From: CAZILN01 sp964540005
Lineage (GTDB): Bacteria; Bacteroidota; Bacteroidia; Bacteroidales; SM23-62
DNA length: 46,617 bases
Direction: 5' to 3'
NCBI GenBank assembly: GCA_964540005.1
Contig: CAZILN010000246.1
Span: forward strand, 1 to 46,617
Part shown: one piece after another, positions 7,992 to 17,790 of the stretch
Layout: each line of letters starts with the position of its first letter
Numbering within the stretch: position 1 is the first letter of the stretch
Notes under the pieces: model-generated
Told to the model about the DNA's origin: nothing
Seen by the model: only the letters and a program-made list of their open reading frames with translations
Databases searched by the model: none
Program-made: the position numbers and the translations under genes

Positions 7992-10346
7992 ATGTTAAAG
8001 AATTATATTATAACCGCGCTAAGGATCATTGTCAGGAACAAGGTCTTTTCTTCCATAAATATATTTGGTCTGGCACTGGGAATGGCCTGTACTATAGTCA
8101 TCCTGGTATGGGTGCAGGATGAATTGAGTTATGACAAATTCCATAAAAAAAGTGACAGGATCTATCATGCCTACCTGAGGATTCATGATCCAAGGCTTAC
8201 TCTTAATTTTCAGCCAACAACCTCCCATGAATTAGGACGGCCCATGTTCGAGGAAATACCTGAAATTATCGATTACACAAGGATGGGCCCCCTGGGAGAG
8301 CTGGGGATCAGATATGAAGAAAGGCTTTTCCTTGAAAGCGGTGGCTGGGCCGCTGATCCCAATATTTTTGATATGTTCAGCTATCAATTTGTCTATGGGA
8401 GTCCTGGCACAGCGCTGAATGAGCTTAATTCCATAGTGCTGACCGAATCTTTTGCGGCTAAATACTTCGGAAAAGAGGAGCCAGTAGGTAAGGTTTTGAG
8501 AATCAATAATTTGAATGATGTTACAGTGACTGCAGTGATTCGGGACCTCCCGGCCAATACCCACCGGAGGTTTGATTTCCTGATCCCTTTCCAACTACAA
8601 TCAACCTTCGGGATTTATATCGGGGAATCGGGTGATTACTTTGCCAATTGCATGTTTCATAACTATGTATTACTCGATGAAGATGCTGACCCGGATTCTG
8701 TCAACGAAAAAGTCATAAAGCGTTTTAATTTTCAGGATGCTAATTTCAGCGGGGAGGCATTCCTTGTTCCCCTGCCTAAAACCAATCGCTACAGTATGGT
8801 AGGTGGAGATATCCTGATATATCTGTTGTTTACACTGGGTTTATTGATATTGATAATTGCCTGCATTAATTTTATGAATCTTTCTACAGCCCGGTCGACC
8901 ACGCGCATTAAGGAAGTAGGTATCCGGAAAGTATTTGGAGCAGAACGAAAGCACCTGAACAGGCAGTTTATGGGAGAGACCCTGGTGTATTCCCTGATTG
9001 CCCTGAATTTTGCCATCATACTCGTAAAGTTGTTCCTGCCGGCCCTTAATAACCTTACCCGGAAAGAGATGAGCCTTAATTATTTTGATCCTGTATGGAT
9101 CATGCTGTGTATACTGATATGGCTGTTTACCGGAATTGTTTCAGGAAGCTATCCGGCATTGTTGCTCTCAAAAATGAGGCCGGTAAGGATATTCCAGCAG
9201 CAGGGAAAGGGAGAAAAGAGGCGGACACCTATGAGAAAGATCCTGGTAATTATTCAGTTCTCTTTCGCGGCACTGTTTTTAATCACCATACTCGTCGTAA
9301 ACAGGCAATTCTATTATATGGATCATACCAATCTGGGTTTTAATAAAACCGACCTGGTCTATATACGGCTGAGGGATGAAACCAGGGAGAAGTCAGCTTT
9401 GCTCAAAAATGACCTGTCCCGGATCCCTGGCATTATGAAGATTACCAATACCTCTCATCTTCCGGTATTGATTGCAGGAGGTTACTATCAGGAATGGGGT
9501 AGGCCGGATGATGATATTAAATACCTCTGTGAAACCCGTGTGGATTATGACTATCTGCAAACTCTCGGACTGGACATGGCCCTGGGGCGATATTATTCGA
9601 GTGAATTTCCTGGTGACTCAGCATCATCGGTGGTGGTTAATGAAATGGCGATCAGCCAGATGGACCTTGATGATCCCATTGGAAAATCATTTTTCTACCA
9701 GGGTGAGTACTATACTATCATAGGGGTTATCAAGGACTTCCATCATGTGCCCCTGGTCATGAACATTACCCCGCTGATATTCAAATTACAACCTGAAGCG
9801 AATGATTATATGCTGGTTCGCATAAGTTCAGACGGAACCGGAGGCCGGTCCGGCGCAATGGACCGGATAAAATCAACCTGGGAACAGGATTTCCCTGAAA
9901 ATCCTCTTGAATATAACTTCCTGGAAGATTACAGGTTTCCCCAGGAACAGATGGTCATAACTGCCGAGAGGCTGGTGTTTTTGTTTACTATTCTGGCTGT
10001 TATAATTTCCTGCCTGGGATTATTTGGATTGTCTACCTTCATGGCTGAGAGACGGGTAAGAGAAATAAGCATCAGGAAAGTATTCGGCTCCTCTGCCTAT
10101 AGCCTGGTCACCCTGCTATCCAGGGATTACCTTAGGCTGGTCCTGGTAGCAACAGGCATAGGCTTGCTGGTTGCCATCCCTGCGGTACATAAGTTACTGC
10201 AGGCCTTTGCCTACAGGATTGAAATGAGGGTATGGATGTTTGCACTGGTGGCAGTTATCCTTTGCCTGTTGGCAATACTTACCGTAGGATTCCAGGCCAT
10301 GAGGGCTGCACATAAGAATCCTGCTGATACACTGCGTTATGAATAG
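7992..10346 (+). CDS. FtsX/MacB-like ABC transporter permease (no ATPase domain)
   Basis: Third permease of the set (784 aa from this start). The frame is open back to a TTG at 7962, but MLKNYIITALRIIVRNK at 7992 matches the N-termini of the paralogues, and 7962 falls inside the presumed -12 box. The order is a helix, a MacB periplasmic domain, FtsX helices with the conserved stretch TTRIKEVGIRKVFGA, a second periplasmic domain, and C-terminal FtsX helices with REISIRKVFGSS, ending in NPADTLRYE. The EIGIRK-type sequence after the first helix of each half is the usual site of coupling to the ATPase in this family. It is transcribed divergently from the regulator and converges on the MATE gene. 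Confidence 0.92.
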   Translation: MLKNYIITALRIIVRNKVFSSINIFGLALGMACTIVILVWVQDELSYDKFHKKSDRIYHAYLRIHDPRLTLNFQPTTSHELGRPMFEEIPEIIDYTRMGPLGELGIRYEERLFLESGGWAADPNIFDMFSYQFVYGSPGTALNELNSIVLTESFAAKYFGKEEPVGKVLRINNLNDVTVTAVIRDLPANTHRRFDFLIPFQLQSTFGIYIGESGDYFANCMFHNYVLLDEDADPDSVNEKVIKRFNFQDANFSGEAFLVPLPKTNRYSMVGGDILIYLLFTLGLLILIIACINFMNLSTARSTTRIKEVGIRKVFGAERKHLNRQFMGETLVYSLIALNFAIILVKLFLPALNNLTRKEMSLNYFDPVWIMLCILIWLFTGIVSGSYPALLLSKMRPVRIFQQQGKGEKRRTPMRKILVIIQFSFAALFLITILVVNRQFYYMDHTNLGFNKTDLVYIRLRDETREKSALLKNDLSRIPGIMKITNTSHLPVLIAGGYYQEWGRPDDDIKYLCETRVDYDYLQTLGLDMALGRYYSSEFPGDSASSVVVNEMAISQMDLDDPIGKSFFYQGEYYTIIGVIKDFHHVPLVMNITPLIFKLQPEANDYMLVRISSDGTGGRSGAMDRIKSTWEQDFPENPLEYNFLEDYRFPQEQMVITAERLVFLFTILAVIISCLGLFGLSTFMAERRVREISIRKVFGSSAYSLVTLLSRDYLRLVLVATGIGLLVAIPAVHKLLQAFAYRIEMRVWMFALVAVILCLLAILTVGFQAMRAAHKNPADTLRYE

Positions 10347-10349
10347 GAT

Positions 10350-10404
10350 ACCCGATCGGATCGATCGATCCGATGAACCGATCCGATGAACCGATCCGGT
10401 CGGG
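10350..10404. repeat. CGATC-rich 13-bp-period repeat at a convergent gene junction
   Basis: CCGATGAACCGAT is present twice in tandem (10370-10382 and 10383-10395). A perfect 20-bp palindrome spans 10355-10374. Arms 10350-10363 and 10392-10405 can also pair over 14 bp with one G-U. The array fills the gap between the stop codons of the permease and the MATE gene. It shares the ACCC start, CGATC core and 13-bp period with the tracts at 2441-2484 and 17791-17819. Confidence 0.78.
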
Positions 10405-11820
10405 TTATACTTCCCTCAGCTTCCACCTTCCTTTCCTGAAAAGGTACAGACCCCAGACGGCCATAACAGATTCTGCAAAAATAATTGCCAGGGCCACTCC
10501 TTTTTCGGCCCAGCCAAGCTGAATCGCCAGCAAATATGCCAGCGGGATCTCAATCAACCAGAAGCAAAAGAAGTTGATCATTGTTGGCGTGCCTGTATCG
10601 CCTGCCCCGTTCAGTGCCTGTATCATAACCATTCCCAATGCATAAAGCACATATCCGTAACTTATGATCCTAAGGCAGGTGATCCCGCTCTCTATTACTA
10701 TGGGATCATCTATGAACAGCTTAATGAAAAATCCCGGTATTGCAATAAAGATCAATGATACGCAACCCAGAAAGATCATGTTTGCCTTACCGGTTGCCCA
10801 TACGGCGCGCTGGGCCCTGTCAGGTTTTTTAGCCCCCAGGTTCTGTCCTACAAGTGTGGCAGCTGCATTGCTCAGTCCCCATGAAGGTAGCAGTGAGAAT
10901 ATGATAACCCGTATGGCAATAGTATATCCGGCCATTACCTCTGAACCAAATTCAGATACAATGCGTACCATTCCGATCCAGCTGGTAGTAGCAATTAATA
11001 ACTGTCCTATGCCCCCCAGTGAAAGCCGTAGCAGACGCAGAAGGATAGCCAGATTGACATAGAGGTGCCTTGCCATCAGTTTAATTCGTCCCCTGCCATT
11101 AAATAGCAGGTAAAACTGGTACATAACTGCTATTCCCCGGCCTATATTTGTTGCTATTGCCGCTCCTTTAATCCCCAGTTCGGGGAATGGTCCTATGCCA
11201 AAAATAAGACAGGGATCCAATATGATATTGATCAGGTTCGCCAGCCACAGCACTCGCATTGATATAGCGGCATCACCCGAAGATCTGAAAATCGCATTAA
11301 TTATAAACAATAGCATTATGATCCCGTTACCTCCCAGCATAATGGCAGTATACATGAAACCCTCACTGATCATTTCATTATCAGCACCCATAAGGTTGAG
11401 GATGCTGGAAGCCATAAGGGCGCCAGGGATGGCAATCATCAGGCTGACCATCAAACCTGTAAATATAGCCTGGAAAGCTACCATCGAGGCCCTCTCATAT
11501 TTTTTTTCCCCTATCCTTCTTGAGACTAAGGCGGTTGTTCCCATAGCGAGGCCCATGCCAACGGCATATACAATGGTTAATAAGGATTCAGTTATACCAA
11601 CAGTGGCTACGGCATCAGGCCCCAGCTTGCTTACAAAGAAGATATCGACAACAGCAAAAACCGACTCCATCATCATTTCCAGCACCATAGGTACTGAAAG
11701 AAGAAAAATGGCCCTTCTGAGTCTGCCTTCCGTGAAATCATGGTCCGTTCCAGCAATGGCTTCACGAACATCGTTGAGGAACTGTTTAAGTTTTATTTTG
11801 GATATATGTAAAAGATTCAT
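10405..11820 (-). CDS. MATE-family multidrug/cation efflux transporter
   Basis: Polytopic inner-membrane exporter (471 aa) with about twelve hydrophobic helices after a 36-residue soluble N-terminal tail. It has the MATE layout: RRAIFLLSVPMVLEMMMESVFAVVD in the first helix, DIFFVSKLGPDAVATVG after it, the pseudo-repeat PDRAQRAVWATGKANM at mid-protein, and LNGAGDTGTPT near the C-terminal half. MATE proteins expel cationic drugs or metabolites by proton or sodium antiport. The substrate cannot be read from sequence. It is transcribed alone, with 256 bp before it. Proximity to the sigma-54 permease cluster is suggestive of envelope detoxification only. Confidence 0.9.
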   Translation of the reverse strand: MNLLHISKIKLKQFLNDVREAIAGTDHDFTEGRLRRAIFLLSVPMVLEMMMESVFAVVDIFFVSKLGPDAVATVGITESLLTIVYAVGMGLAMGTTALVSRRIGEKKYERASMVAFQAIFTGLMVSLMIAIPGALMASSILNLMGADNEMISEGFMYTAIMLGGNGIIMLLFIINAIFRSSGDAAISMRVLWLANLINIILDPCLIFGIGPFPELGIKGAAIATNIGRGIAVMYQFYLLFNGRGRIKLMARHLYVNLAILLRLLRLSLGGIGQLLIATTSWIGMVRIVSEFGSEVMAGYTIAIRVIIFSLLPSWGLSNAAATLVGQNLGAKKPDRAQRAVWATGKANMIFLGCVSLIFIAIPGFFIKLFIDDPIVIESGITCLRIISYGYVLYALGMVMIQALNGAGDTGTPTMINFFCFWLIEIPLAYLLAIQLGWAEKGVALAIIFAESVMAVWGLYLFRKGRWKLREV

Positions 11821-12076
11821 AATGCAATGAATGGAAAAATTAAATACAGGAATATAGTAAAATGGATGAATAGAGAGATAGTGAAGGTGGCTCGCAGCTG
11901 GCAGAGAGCTGCAGAATTATTGCTTTACACGCTTGGCTGTGTAAAACAGAATGATGGGGTTATGCTGATAATTTTCATCTCTCTTGAGTCTAAAGTTGGT
12001 ATAAAAATATAAATTCTCAGGAAATTATGAACACGGGATCCTGAAATATCTGAAAAAATGCGATTTAATCGGTGTA

Positions 12077-15000
12077 TCAGGACAGGTAGTTTGATAATAC
12101 ATCCGAAAGCTGTTCCAGTTTCACTGGTTTGGACAGGTAGGCATTGCATCCAGCTTTTATTGCCATATCACGGTCATTGGCAAAGGCATAAGCCGTCAGG
12201 GCAATTACCGGCAGGGTTTGATTGCTCTCCCTGATCAGCCGGGTTGCATCTATGCCGTTCATATTCGGCATCCGGATATCCATGAATACCAGGTCAATCA
12301 GCTCTCCCGATTCAAATATCTCCATCACCTGAATACCATCTTTGGCCCATATGATCTTTGCCCCGGCTTTTCGAAGATATGATTCCAGGAAGAGGTAATT
12401 GGATGAATCGTCTTCTGCTATCAGTATGCTTTTGGTAGACAAGTCAGGTCTTATTAATTGCCGCTCTGTTACCGGTTGCTTGATTTCAGTAATAACATCC
12501 TTTTTCCGGATCTCTTTTACAGGCAGTCTGAAATAGAAGGTAGAACCCTGTCCTGGTGAGGATTTTACCCTGATATCGCCTCCCAGTAATTCAATCAGAT
12601 TCTTGGAAATAGCCAGTCCGAGACCGGTCCCCCCGAACTCACTGCTGACCGATTCATTCACCTGTCTGAACCGGTCAAAGATGATATCCTGCTTATCGGC
12701 TGAGATACCTATACCCGTGTCTCTTACAAATAATTCTGCATGGCTTTCTTTTATTATCCTGAAACCGATTTCTACATACCCCTCGAGTGTGAATTTCAGC
12801 GCATTGCATACCAGGTTATTCAATACTTGTCCTAACCTGATCTGGTCAGTATGCACAATCAATTCAATATCATCCGGGACACTGGTCCTTATCTGTATAT
12901 GCTCCTTACTGAGCATTATTTTTTCCTCTTCAGACTGCGAGTAAATTTCAGAAATGAATGTATTAAGGTTGGTATCTTTCATTACAATTGTTATATCCCC
13001 TGCCTCAATTTTTGATATGTCAACAATATCATTAATAATGAGAAGGAGTTCATTTCCTTTATTTTTAATTATTTTAAGATATTCACCCCTGTCCTCACTT
13101 GATAATTCCTCGTTACCTATAAGTTCGGAGAATCCTAAAATTGCATTCATGGGTGTCCTGATCTCATGGGACATATTTGCCAGGAAGGCAGTTTTAAGCC
13201 TGTCTGATTGTTCGGCTTTATCCTTGGCTATTTTAAGACTTTCTTCAAATTGTTTCTTTTCAGTGATATCCTTAATAGCTCCATAAATTGAAACCACCCT
13301 TTTTTCAACATCGCTCCATACAGGTTTTGAATTATCGCTGACCCAGATGATCCGGCCGGATTTAGTGATCATCCGGTATTCCATGACGGAAGTATTATTC
13401 CTCATCAGGGTTGAAAGCTGATCATAAGTTTGAACCATATCATCAGGGTAAATGAGCGTTTCCCACCCCCCGGATTTCTTGATTTCTTCAAGTGAAAATC
13501 CAGTCAATTCTTTCAGGGCTCCTCCAACCCATTCAATCTGCAGGCTGCCGTCAGCATTGACCTGGTAGGTGTAGGCAAAATCAGAGCTCAGTTCAGTTAT
13601 CATCCGGTATTGCTTTCGGCTGGTCTCCAGTTCATTCTCAGCTTTTCTGCGATCTGTAATGTCCCTGTATATTCCGTATACAGCCTCCTGTCCGCTGCCG
13701 ATTTTTATAGGCGTTCCCAGTAAAGAAATATTAATAAGATGTCCGTCCTTGTGTTTGCGTACAGTTTCCAAACCGATATTCTTTCCTTTGGCCAGGGTCC
13801 GGGTCAGATTCCGGGCTTCTTCTTCATATCCTTGGGGCACTATAAGTTTATCGACATATTTTCCAATGACCTCATCCGCGGAATACCCGAATAGTTTTTC
13901 AAATTCATTATTGACACGCAACAGTTTACCCTCCTTATCTGTAACAACTATCGTTTCGGGAGAAACCTGGAATAATTGTTCAAAATGGGCCTTTTCGACC
14001 TGTATCTCATCATAGGCCCGTTTCGTTTGGATGCTGAAGCTGATCTGTGTTGATACGAATTTTAAAATCTCCAGGTCCTGGTCCACATAAGCATTTTCAT
14101 CTTTGTAATGCTGCATTACCAGTGCCCCGATGATCTCTTCCCTGATTTTCAGGGGCACACCCAGCCAGATCTTACTCGGAGTACCAACATCTTCCACTTC
14201 TCCCGCCTTTACCAGTTTTTCGATTTCCTTATCTTTTATCAATAGAGGCATGTCATTGCGGATTACATACCCTGTAAGGGATTTCTTAGCCGGAAATACT
14301 TCAAAACTGTCCTTTTCATCGACGAAGAATGGGAGCGATAAGGTGTCGTCTTCCTGATTATAGAGAGCAATGAAAAAGTTGGTGGTATCGAAAATATTTC
14401 CAAGTTCATGCTGAATGACCAGGAAGAGCTCATTAAGGTTCTTTGTATGGTCAACCGCATTCGAGATGTTATACATGATCTGCTGAACATTCTCGGCCTT
14501 TTTTCTCTCGGTAATATCCTGAACAATTGTCAGGACCCTGGTGATCTGCTTATTTTCATAGATAGGGATCATCCGGATGTCGATATAGCTAGAAACAGGA
14601 CCTACATTATATTTTTCCTCCTTACGGATGGTATTACCTTTCTTAAAGATTTTCTTATACGATTCTGAGACAGTTGGGGCCAGAAAGGGGAAAGCGTCCC
14701 TGATCTTTTTCCCAACCACATCACCGGGCAATCCCATTCGTTCAAGTCCGGTTACCAGGGATTTATTGGCCAGTATGATCTCCTCATCCTGATTGATCAC
14801 AAAAACAGAATCAATCATGGAATCCATAGATGATCGGTAGCGGTTTTCAGAGGATCTTAATGCTTCGATGGCTTTAACCCTTTCGGTGGTATCTGTGATT
14901 ATTGCCTGGATACCACTGATCCTTCCTTCTTTATGCAAAGGAGCGATATTTACCTCGGCATATCCTATTTTTCCATTCTTATGTATCCATTCTACTTCAA

Positions 15001-15847
15001 TAGAATCAGGTATTTTTCCCCTGATAATCTCAGCAAATATCTTAATGAACTTTGGTACATCCTTTTTCCTGAACCCCGTATTTTTTGTGAAATGTTTATT
15101 GAGCAAATCTTCTTCAGAGTATCCTGAAATTCTTAAATAGGCCGGGTTTATCATGGTTATTATTCCGGCTTTGTTAAGAACAATGATACCATTGGGTGCA
15201 AGCTTGATCAAATCCTCGTATTGTTCTTTTGTTGACCGCAGGGCAGCTTCAGCCTCCTTTATCTCAGTAATATCACGTGAAACAGTAAGCAGGTGTGTCT
15301 CCCCATTAATATTAATCAGGGAGGCAGATACCAGGCCCATTCTATTCTTACCACTTTTTATCCTGAAACTGGCTTCCATATTTTGAAAACTCCCTTTCTC
15401 CATGAGTGCAGCCACCAGTTTTTCTCTGGCTCCCGGGTCATTCCACATCCCAATGTCGAAGGCAGATATGCCTATCAGTTCTTCCTTGGTGTAACCGGTG
15501 ATCTCAGTAAAACTTCTGTTGACCTCAATAAATACCCCGTCAGTTAATTTTGAAATGGTAATTATATCCGGACTGGTATGGAAAACTGTCCTGAACAGTT
15601 CTTCACTTGCTTTCAGTTTATCCCTGGCATCATTCAGTTCTGCTATGGTTTCCTGCAGTTTATCCTTCTCTTTAGTCTGATCATTCAATCTGGCATGAAC
15701 CTCCTCGCTCAGCATATTGATCCCTGTCGCAATACCATCCAGTTCATCCTTATGTTCAGAAACAGGCAGGCGTAAAGAGAAGTCACCTGTAGCAATTTTC
15801 TGGATTGCAGCAAGGATATCATTCAGGCGTTTGTCTTTTTTATCCAT
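12077..15847 (-). CDS. Soluble multi-PAS/GAF hybrid histidine kinase
   Basis: Large cytosolic hybrid kinase (1256 aa) without a membrane segment. A HAMP-like stretch (about 8-55, IQKIATGDFSLRL) and coiled coil lead into three PAS domains (about 80-455), a GAF domain (about 460-620), two more PAS domains (about 625-880), HisKA with the phospho-acceptor His near 894 (ANMSHEIRTP), an ATPase domain with DTGIG and GTGLGL, and a C-terminal receiver with the acceptor Asp near 1190 (LVFMDIRMP). The receiver has no output domain, so signal must pass to another protein. The STAS-like gene lies 10 bp upstream in the same operon and is the obvious partner candidate. The many PAS/GAF sensors suggest integration of redox or small-ligand signals. 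Confidence 0.94.
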   Translation of the reverse strand: MDKKDKRLNDILAAIQKIATGDFSLRLPVSEHKDELDGIATGINMLSEEVHARLNDQTKEKDKLQETIAELNDARDKLKASEELFRTVFHTSPDIITISKLTDGVFIEVNRSFTEITGYTKEELIGISAFDIGMWNDPGAREKLVAALMEKGSFQNMEASFRIKSGKNRMGLVSASLININGETHLLTVSRDITEIKEAEAALRSTKEQYEDLIKLAPNGIIVLNKAGIITMINPAYLRISGYSEEDLLNKHFTKNTGFRKKDVPKFIKIFAEIIRGKIPDSIEVEWIHKNGKIGYAEVNIAPLHKEGRISGIQAIITDTTERVKAIEALRSSENRYRSSMDSMIDSVFVINQDEEIILANKSLVTGLERMGLPGDVVGKKIRDAFPFLAPTVSESYKKIFKKGNTIRKEEKYNVGPVSSYIDIRMIPIYENKQITRVLTIVQDITERKKAENVQQIMYNISNAVDHTKNLNELFLVIQHELGNIFDTTNFFIALYNQEDDTLSLPFFVDEKDSFEVFPAKKSLTGYVIRNDMPLLIKDKEIEKLVKAGEVEDVGTPSKIWLGVPLKIREEIIGALVMQHYKDENAYVDQDLEILKFVSTQISFSIQTKRAYDEIQVEKAHFEQLFQVSPETIVVTDKEGKLLRVNNEFEKLFGYSADEVIGKYVDKLIVPQGYEEEARNLTRTLAKGKNIGLETVRKHKDGHLINISLLGTPIKIGSGQEAVYGIYRDITDRRKAENELETSRKQYRMITELSSDFAYTYQVNADGSLQIEWVGGALKELTGFSLEEIKKSGGWETLIYPDDMVQTYDQLSTLMRNNTSVMEYRMITKSGRIIWVSDNSKPVWSDVEKRVVSIYGAIKDITEKKQFEESLKIAKDKAEQSDRLKTAFLANMSHEIRTPMNAILGFSELIGNEELSSEDRGEYLKIIKNKGNELLLIINDIVDISKIEAGDITIVMKDTNLNTFISEIYSQSEEEKIMLSKEHIQIRTSVPDDIELIVHTDQIRLGQVLNNLVCNALKFTLEGYVEIGFRIIKESHAELFVRDTGIGISADKQDIIFDRFRQVNESVSSEFGGTGLGLAISKNLIELLGGDIRVKSSPGQGSTFYFRLPVKEIRKKDVITEIKQPVTERQLIRPDLSTKSILIAEDDSSNYLFLESYLRKAGAKIIWAKDGIQVMEIFESGELIDLVFMDIRMPNMNGIDATRLIRESNQTLPVIALTAYAFANDRDMAIKAGCNAYLSKPVKLEQLSDVLSNYLS

Positions 15848-15857
15848 GTATTATCAA

Positions 15858-16247
15858 TTAGAGATAATCTGATAACCATTTCACGGCTTCTTCCTGATCT
15901 GTAAACAACTTTACAGGCATGAAGGTTTTATTGATGCCCATAAAGAAGTTAGCCATAATCCTGCTGACAGGGTTTCCAATAATTAGTGCAGCAACTGCAA
16001 CATACCGGGCAGGCTCTTCACCTGAATAGAACTGCCGTGATTCTCTCTGAACAGTTTTTATGTTCTGTATATTAATAGAAACAGGCCGCTTTTTTCCCTG
16101 GCAAAGCTCTTTGTAAGCCCCCATTTCACTAAGGGAGTCTTCAATAGTCAGATCAATGTTATTCCTGTAATCCTGGCTGATTATCCCGTCAGCGGATAAT
16201 GTGATTATTGCCTTGGCCGTATGGATGATCTTCCCTTCAGCAACCAT
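15858..16247 (-). CDS. Small STAS/SpoIIAA-like protein, kinase operon partner
   Basis: Soluble 129-aa protein without signal or helices. Alternating strands and helices (KIIHTAKAIITLSADGII, RPVSINIQNIK, YVAVAALIIGNPVSRIMANFFMG, MPVKLFTDQEEAVKWLSDYL) resemble the STAS/SpoIIAA-like small proteins common beside PAS kinases in Bacteroidota. The C-terminal LFTDQEEAVKWL is typical of that group. It is first in an operon with the hybrid kinase (10-bp gap) and has a good promoter at 16338-16368. A regulatory or adaptor role is inferred. The family assignment is from memory of the fold pattern and is moderately secure. Confidence 0.78.
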   Translation of the reverse strand: MVAEGKIIHTAKAIITLSADGIISQDYRNNIDLTIEDSLSEMGAYKELCQGKKRPVSINIQNIKTVQRESRQFYSGEEPARYVAVAALIIGNPVSRIMANFFMGINKTFMPVKLFTDQEEAVKWLSDYL

Positions 16248-16337
16248 AGTTATTTGTTATACATCTGTGCTCTGCCGGGGAGTGGTGTTAAAATGGTGCG
16301 CAGAAACCAAGAAATCGGTGGTACATATTTCTACCTT

Positions 16338-16368
16338 CAAAAATAAGTAATAAATTGATTTATACAAC
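16338..16368 (-). promoter_or_regulatory. Bacteroidota-type promoter for the STAS-like/hybrid kinase operon
   Basis: The minus strand reads GTTG-N19-TATTTTTG, a good match to the TTTG-N19/21-TAnnTTTG promoter of Bacteroidota. The start would be near 16331, giving a leader of about 84 nt. Confidence 0.55.
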
Positions 16369-16418
16369 TTATTTAGCAGGATTGGCCTTAAAACAGGTAT
16401 TGTAAGAATAACTATCTG

Positions 16419-16449
16419 TTTGAATCGATCTCACAAAATTTTACCTTTA
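16419..16449 (+). promoter_or_regulatory. Bacteroidota-type promoter for the exported PLP enzyme gene
   Basis: TTTG-N19-TACCTTTA matches the phylum's -33/-7 consensus closely. The predicted start is near 16456, about 36 nt before the ATG at 16492. It is divergent from the promoter at 16338-16368. Confidence 0.6.
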
Positions 16450-16491
16450 TAGACAGCACATGAAATTACTTACTTATTAAATATACATACA

Positions 16492-17784
16492 ATGGAAACC
16501 AACAGACGATCCTTCCTTAAGAAAACCATTGCAGCAGCAGGTGCCCTGAGCCTGTTAAATATACCGGAGTTTTCAAATGTATCCGCATCTGTAGATCGCT
16601 TGCGTTCTGATTTGCCTGTTCCAATGGGAGATGCTACCCATGATGAAGATTTCTGGTGGTATATAAAAAACTGTTATACATCCAGTCCCAACATCATGAA
16701 CCTGAATAACGGAGGGGTATGTCCACAGCCTAAAGTGGTACAGGAGGCCTTTGAAAGTTATAACCGTTTCAGCAATGAGGGACCGGCATACTATATGTGG
16801 CATGTAGTGGGACAGGGACGTGAATCTGTACGCCGCGACCTGGCAGCTCTGGCAGGATGTTCAGCTGAAGAGGCAGCCATCGTACGTAATACGACTGAAG
16901 CACTGGAGACGGTAATTTTCGGACTTGATCTGAAAAAAGGGGATGAGGTGGTACTGACACGGCAGGATTATCCCAATATGATCAATGCCTGGAAACAGCG
17001 GGAAAAGCGGGATGGTATTGTACTCAAATGGGTGAACCTGCCCCAGCCCATTGAAGACGAAGAAGCGATTGTGGAGGGGTACAGGGAACAGTTTACTGGC
17101 CGGACAGAAATCATTGAGATCATGCACATGATTAACTGGACAGGGCAGATACTGCCTGTCAGGAAACTGGCAGCTGCTGCTCACCAGGAAGGAATTGAGG
17201 TCCTGGTCGACGGAGCACATACCTTCGCCCATATGAATTTTGATATTCCGGACCTGGATTGTGATTATTTTGGCACCAGCCTCCACAAATGGTTGTGCTC
17301 ACCTTTCGGCACCGGATTGCTCTATGTAAAGAAAGATAAGATCAGCAAGATCTGGCCACTTACTGCCCCTGGTGACCCACAGAGTGATGACATCCGGAAG
17401 TTTGAAGCAATGGGCACCAGGTCCTTCCCTTCAGAGCTGGCTATCGGAACCGCGATAGAGTTCCATAAAATGATAGGATCAGACCGGAAGGAAAAAAGGC
17501 TCAGGTACCTCAAGAACTACTGGATGGAAAGACTTCAGGACATTCCCGGTATCAGGTTCCATACTTCAATGATGCCGGAGTTTTCATGCGGACTGGGAAA
17601 TTTTGGGATAGAAGGGATTGAAACGCCTGATATCCAGAGAAAGCTGATGAGTGATTATAAGATCTATACCATATCCGTTAAATTGGAGAACATCGACGGG
17701 ATCCGGGTGACCCCTAATGTTTATATAACCACTGAGGACCTGGATAAGTTTATCACCGCAGTTCATGAAATAGCCGGCGCCTAA
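16492..17784 (+). CDS. Tat-exported class V aminotransferase-fold PLP enzyme
   Basis: PLP-dependent enzyme of the aminotransferase class V (cysteine desulfurase/isopenicillin N epimerase-like) group, 430 aa. The N-terminus NRRSFLKK followed by a hydrophobic stretch is a twin-arginine signal, fitting export of a folded cofactor-loaded enzyme. Asp240 (VLVDGAH) and Lys266 (GTSLHKW) are the expected pyridine-nitrogen and Schiff-base residues. The length is normal for the group once the signal is removed. No desulfurase active-site cysteine loop is obvious, so epimerase, lyase or aminotransferase chemistry is more likely. It converges on an exported RidA gene with only a short repeat between. The substrate is unknown. 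Confidence 0.88.
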   Translation: METNRRSFLKKTIAAAGALSLLNIPEFSNVSASVDRLRSDLPVPMGDATHDEDFWWYIKNCYTSSPNIMNLNNGGVCPQPKVVQEAFESYNRFSNEGPAYYMWHVVGQGRESVRRDLAALAGCSAEEAAIVRNTTEALETVIFGLDLKKGDEVVLTRQDYPNMINAWKQREKRDGIVLKWVNLPQPIEDEEAIVEGYREQFTGRTEIIEIMHMINWTGQILPVRKLAAAAHQEGIEVLVDGAHTFAHMNFDIPDLDCDYFGTSLHKWLCSPFGTGLLYVKKDKISKIWPLTAPGDPQSDDIRKFEAMGTRSFPSELAIGTAIEFHKMIGSDRKEKRLRYLKNYWMERLQDIPGIRFHTSMMPEFSCGLGNFGIEGIETPDIQRKLMSDYKIYTISVKLENIDGIRVTPNVYITTEDLDKFITAVHEIAGA

Positions 17785-17790
17785 CCTTAT

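Noticed and set aside
11195..11830. 211-aa plus-strand frame opposite the MATE gene
   Set aside because: Antisense shadow of a clear transporter with low-complexity composition.
11924..11945. Inverted repeat TTTACAC-N8-GTGTAAA between the MATE and hybrid kinase genes
   Set aside because: No T tract follows on the minus strand, and a 7-bp AT-rich stem in 256 bp is not enough for a terminator or operator call.
11925..12149. 74-aa minus-strand frame overlapping the end of the hybrid kinase
   Set aside because: Out of frame with the kinase, no start signal, no family resemblance.
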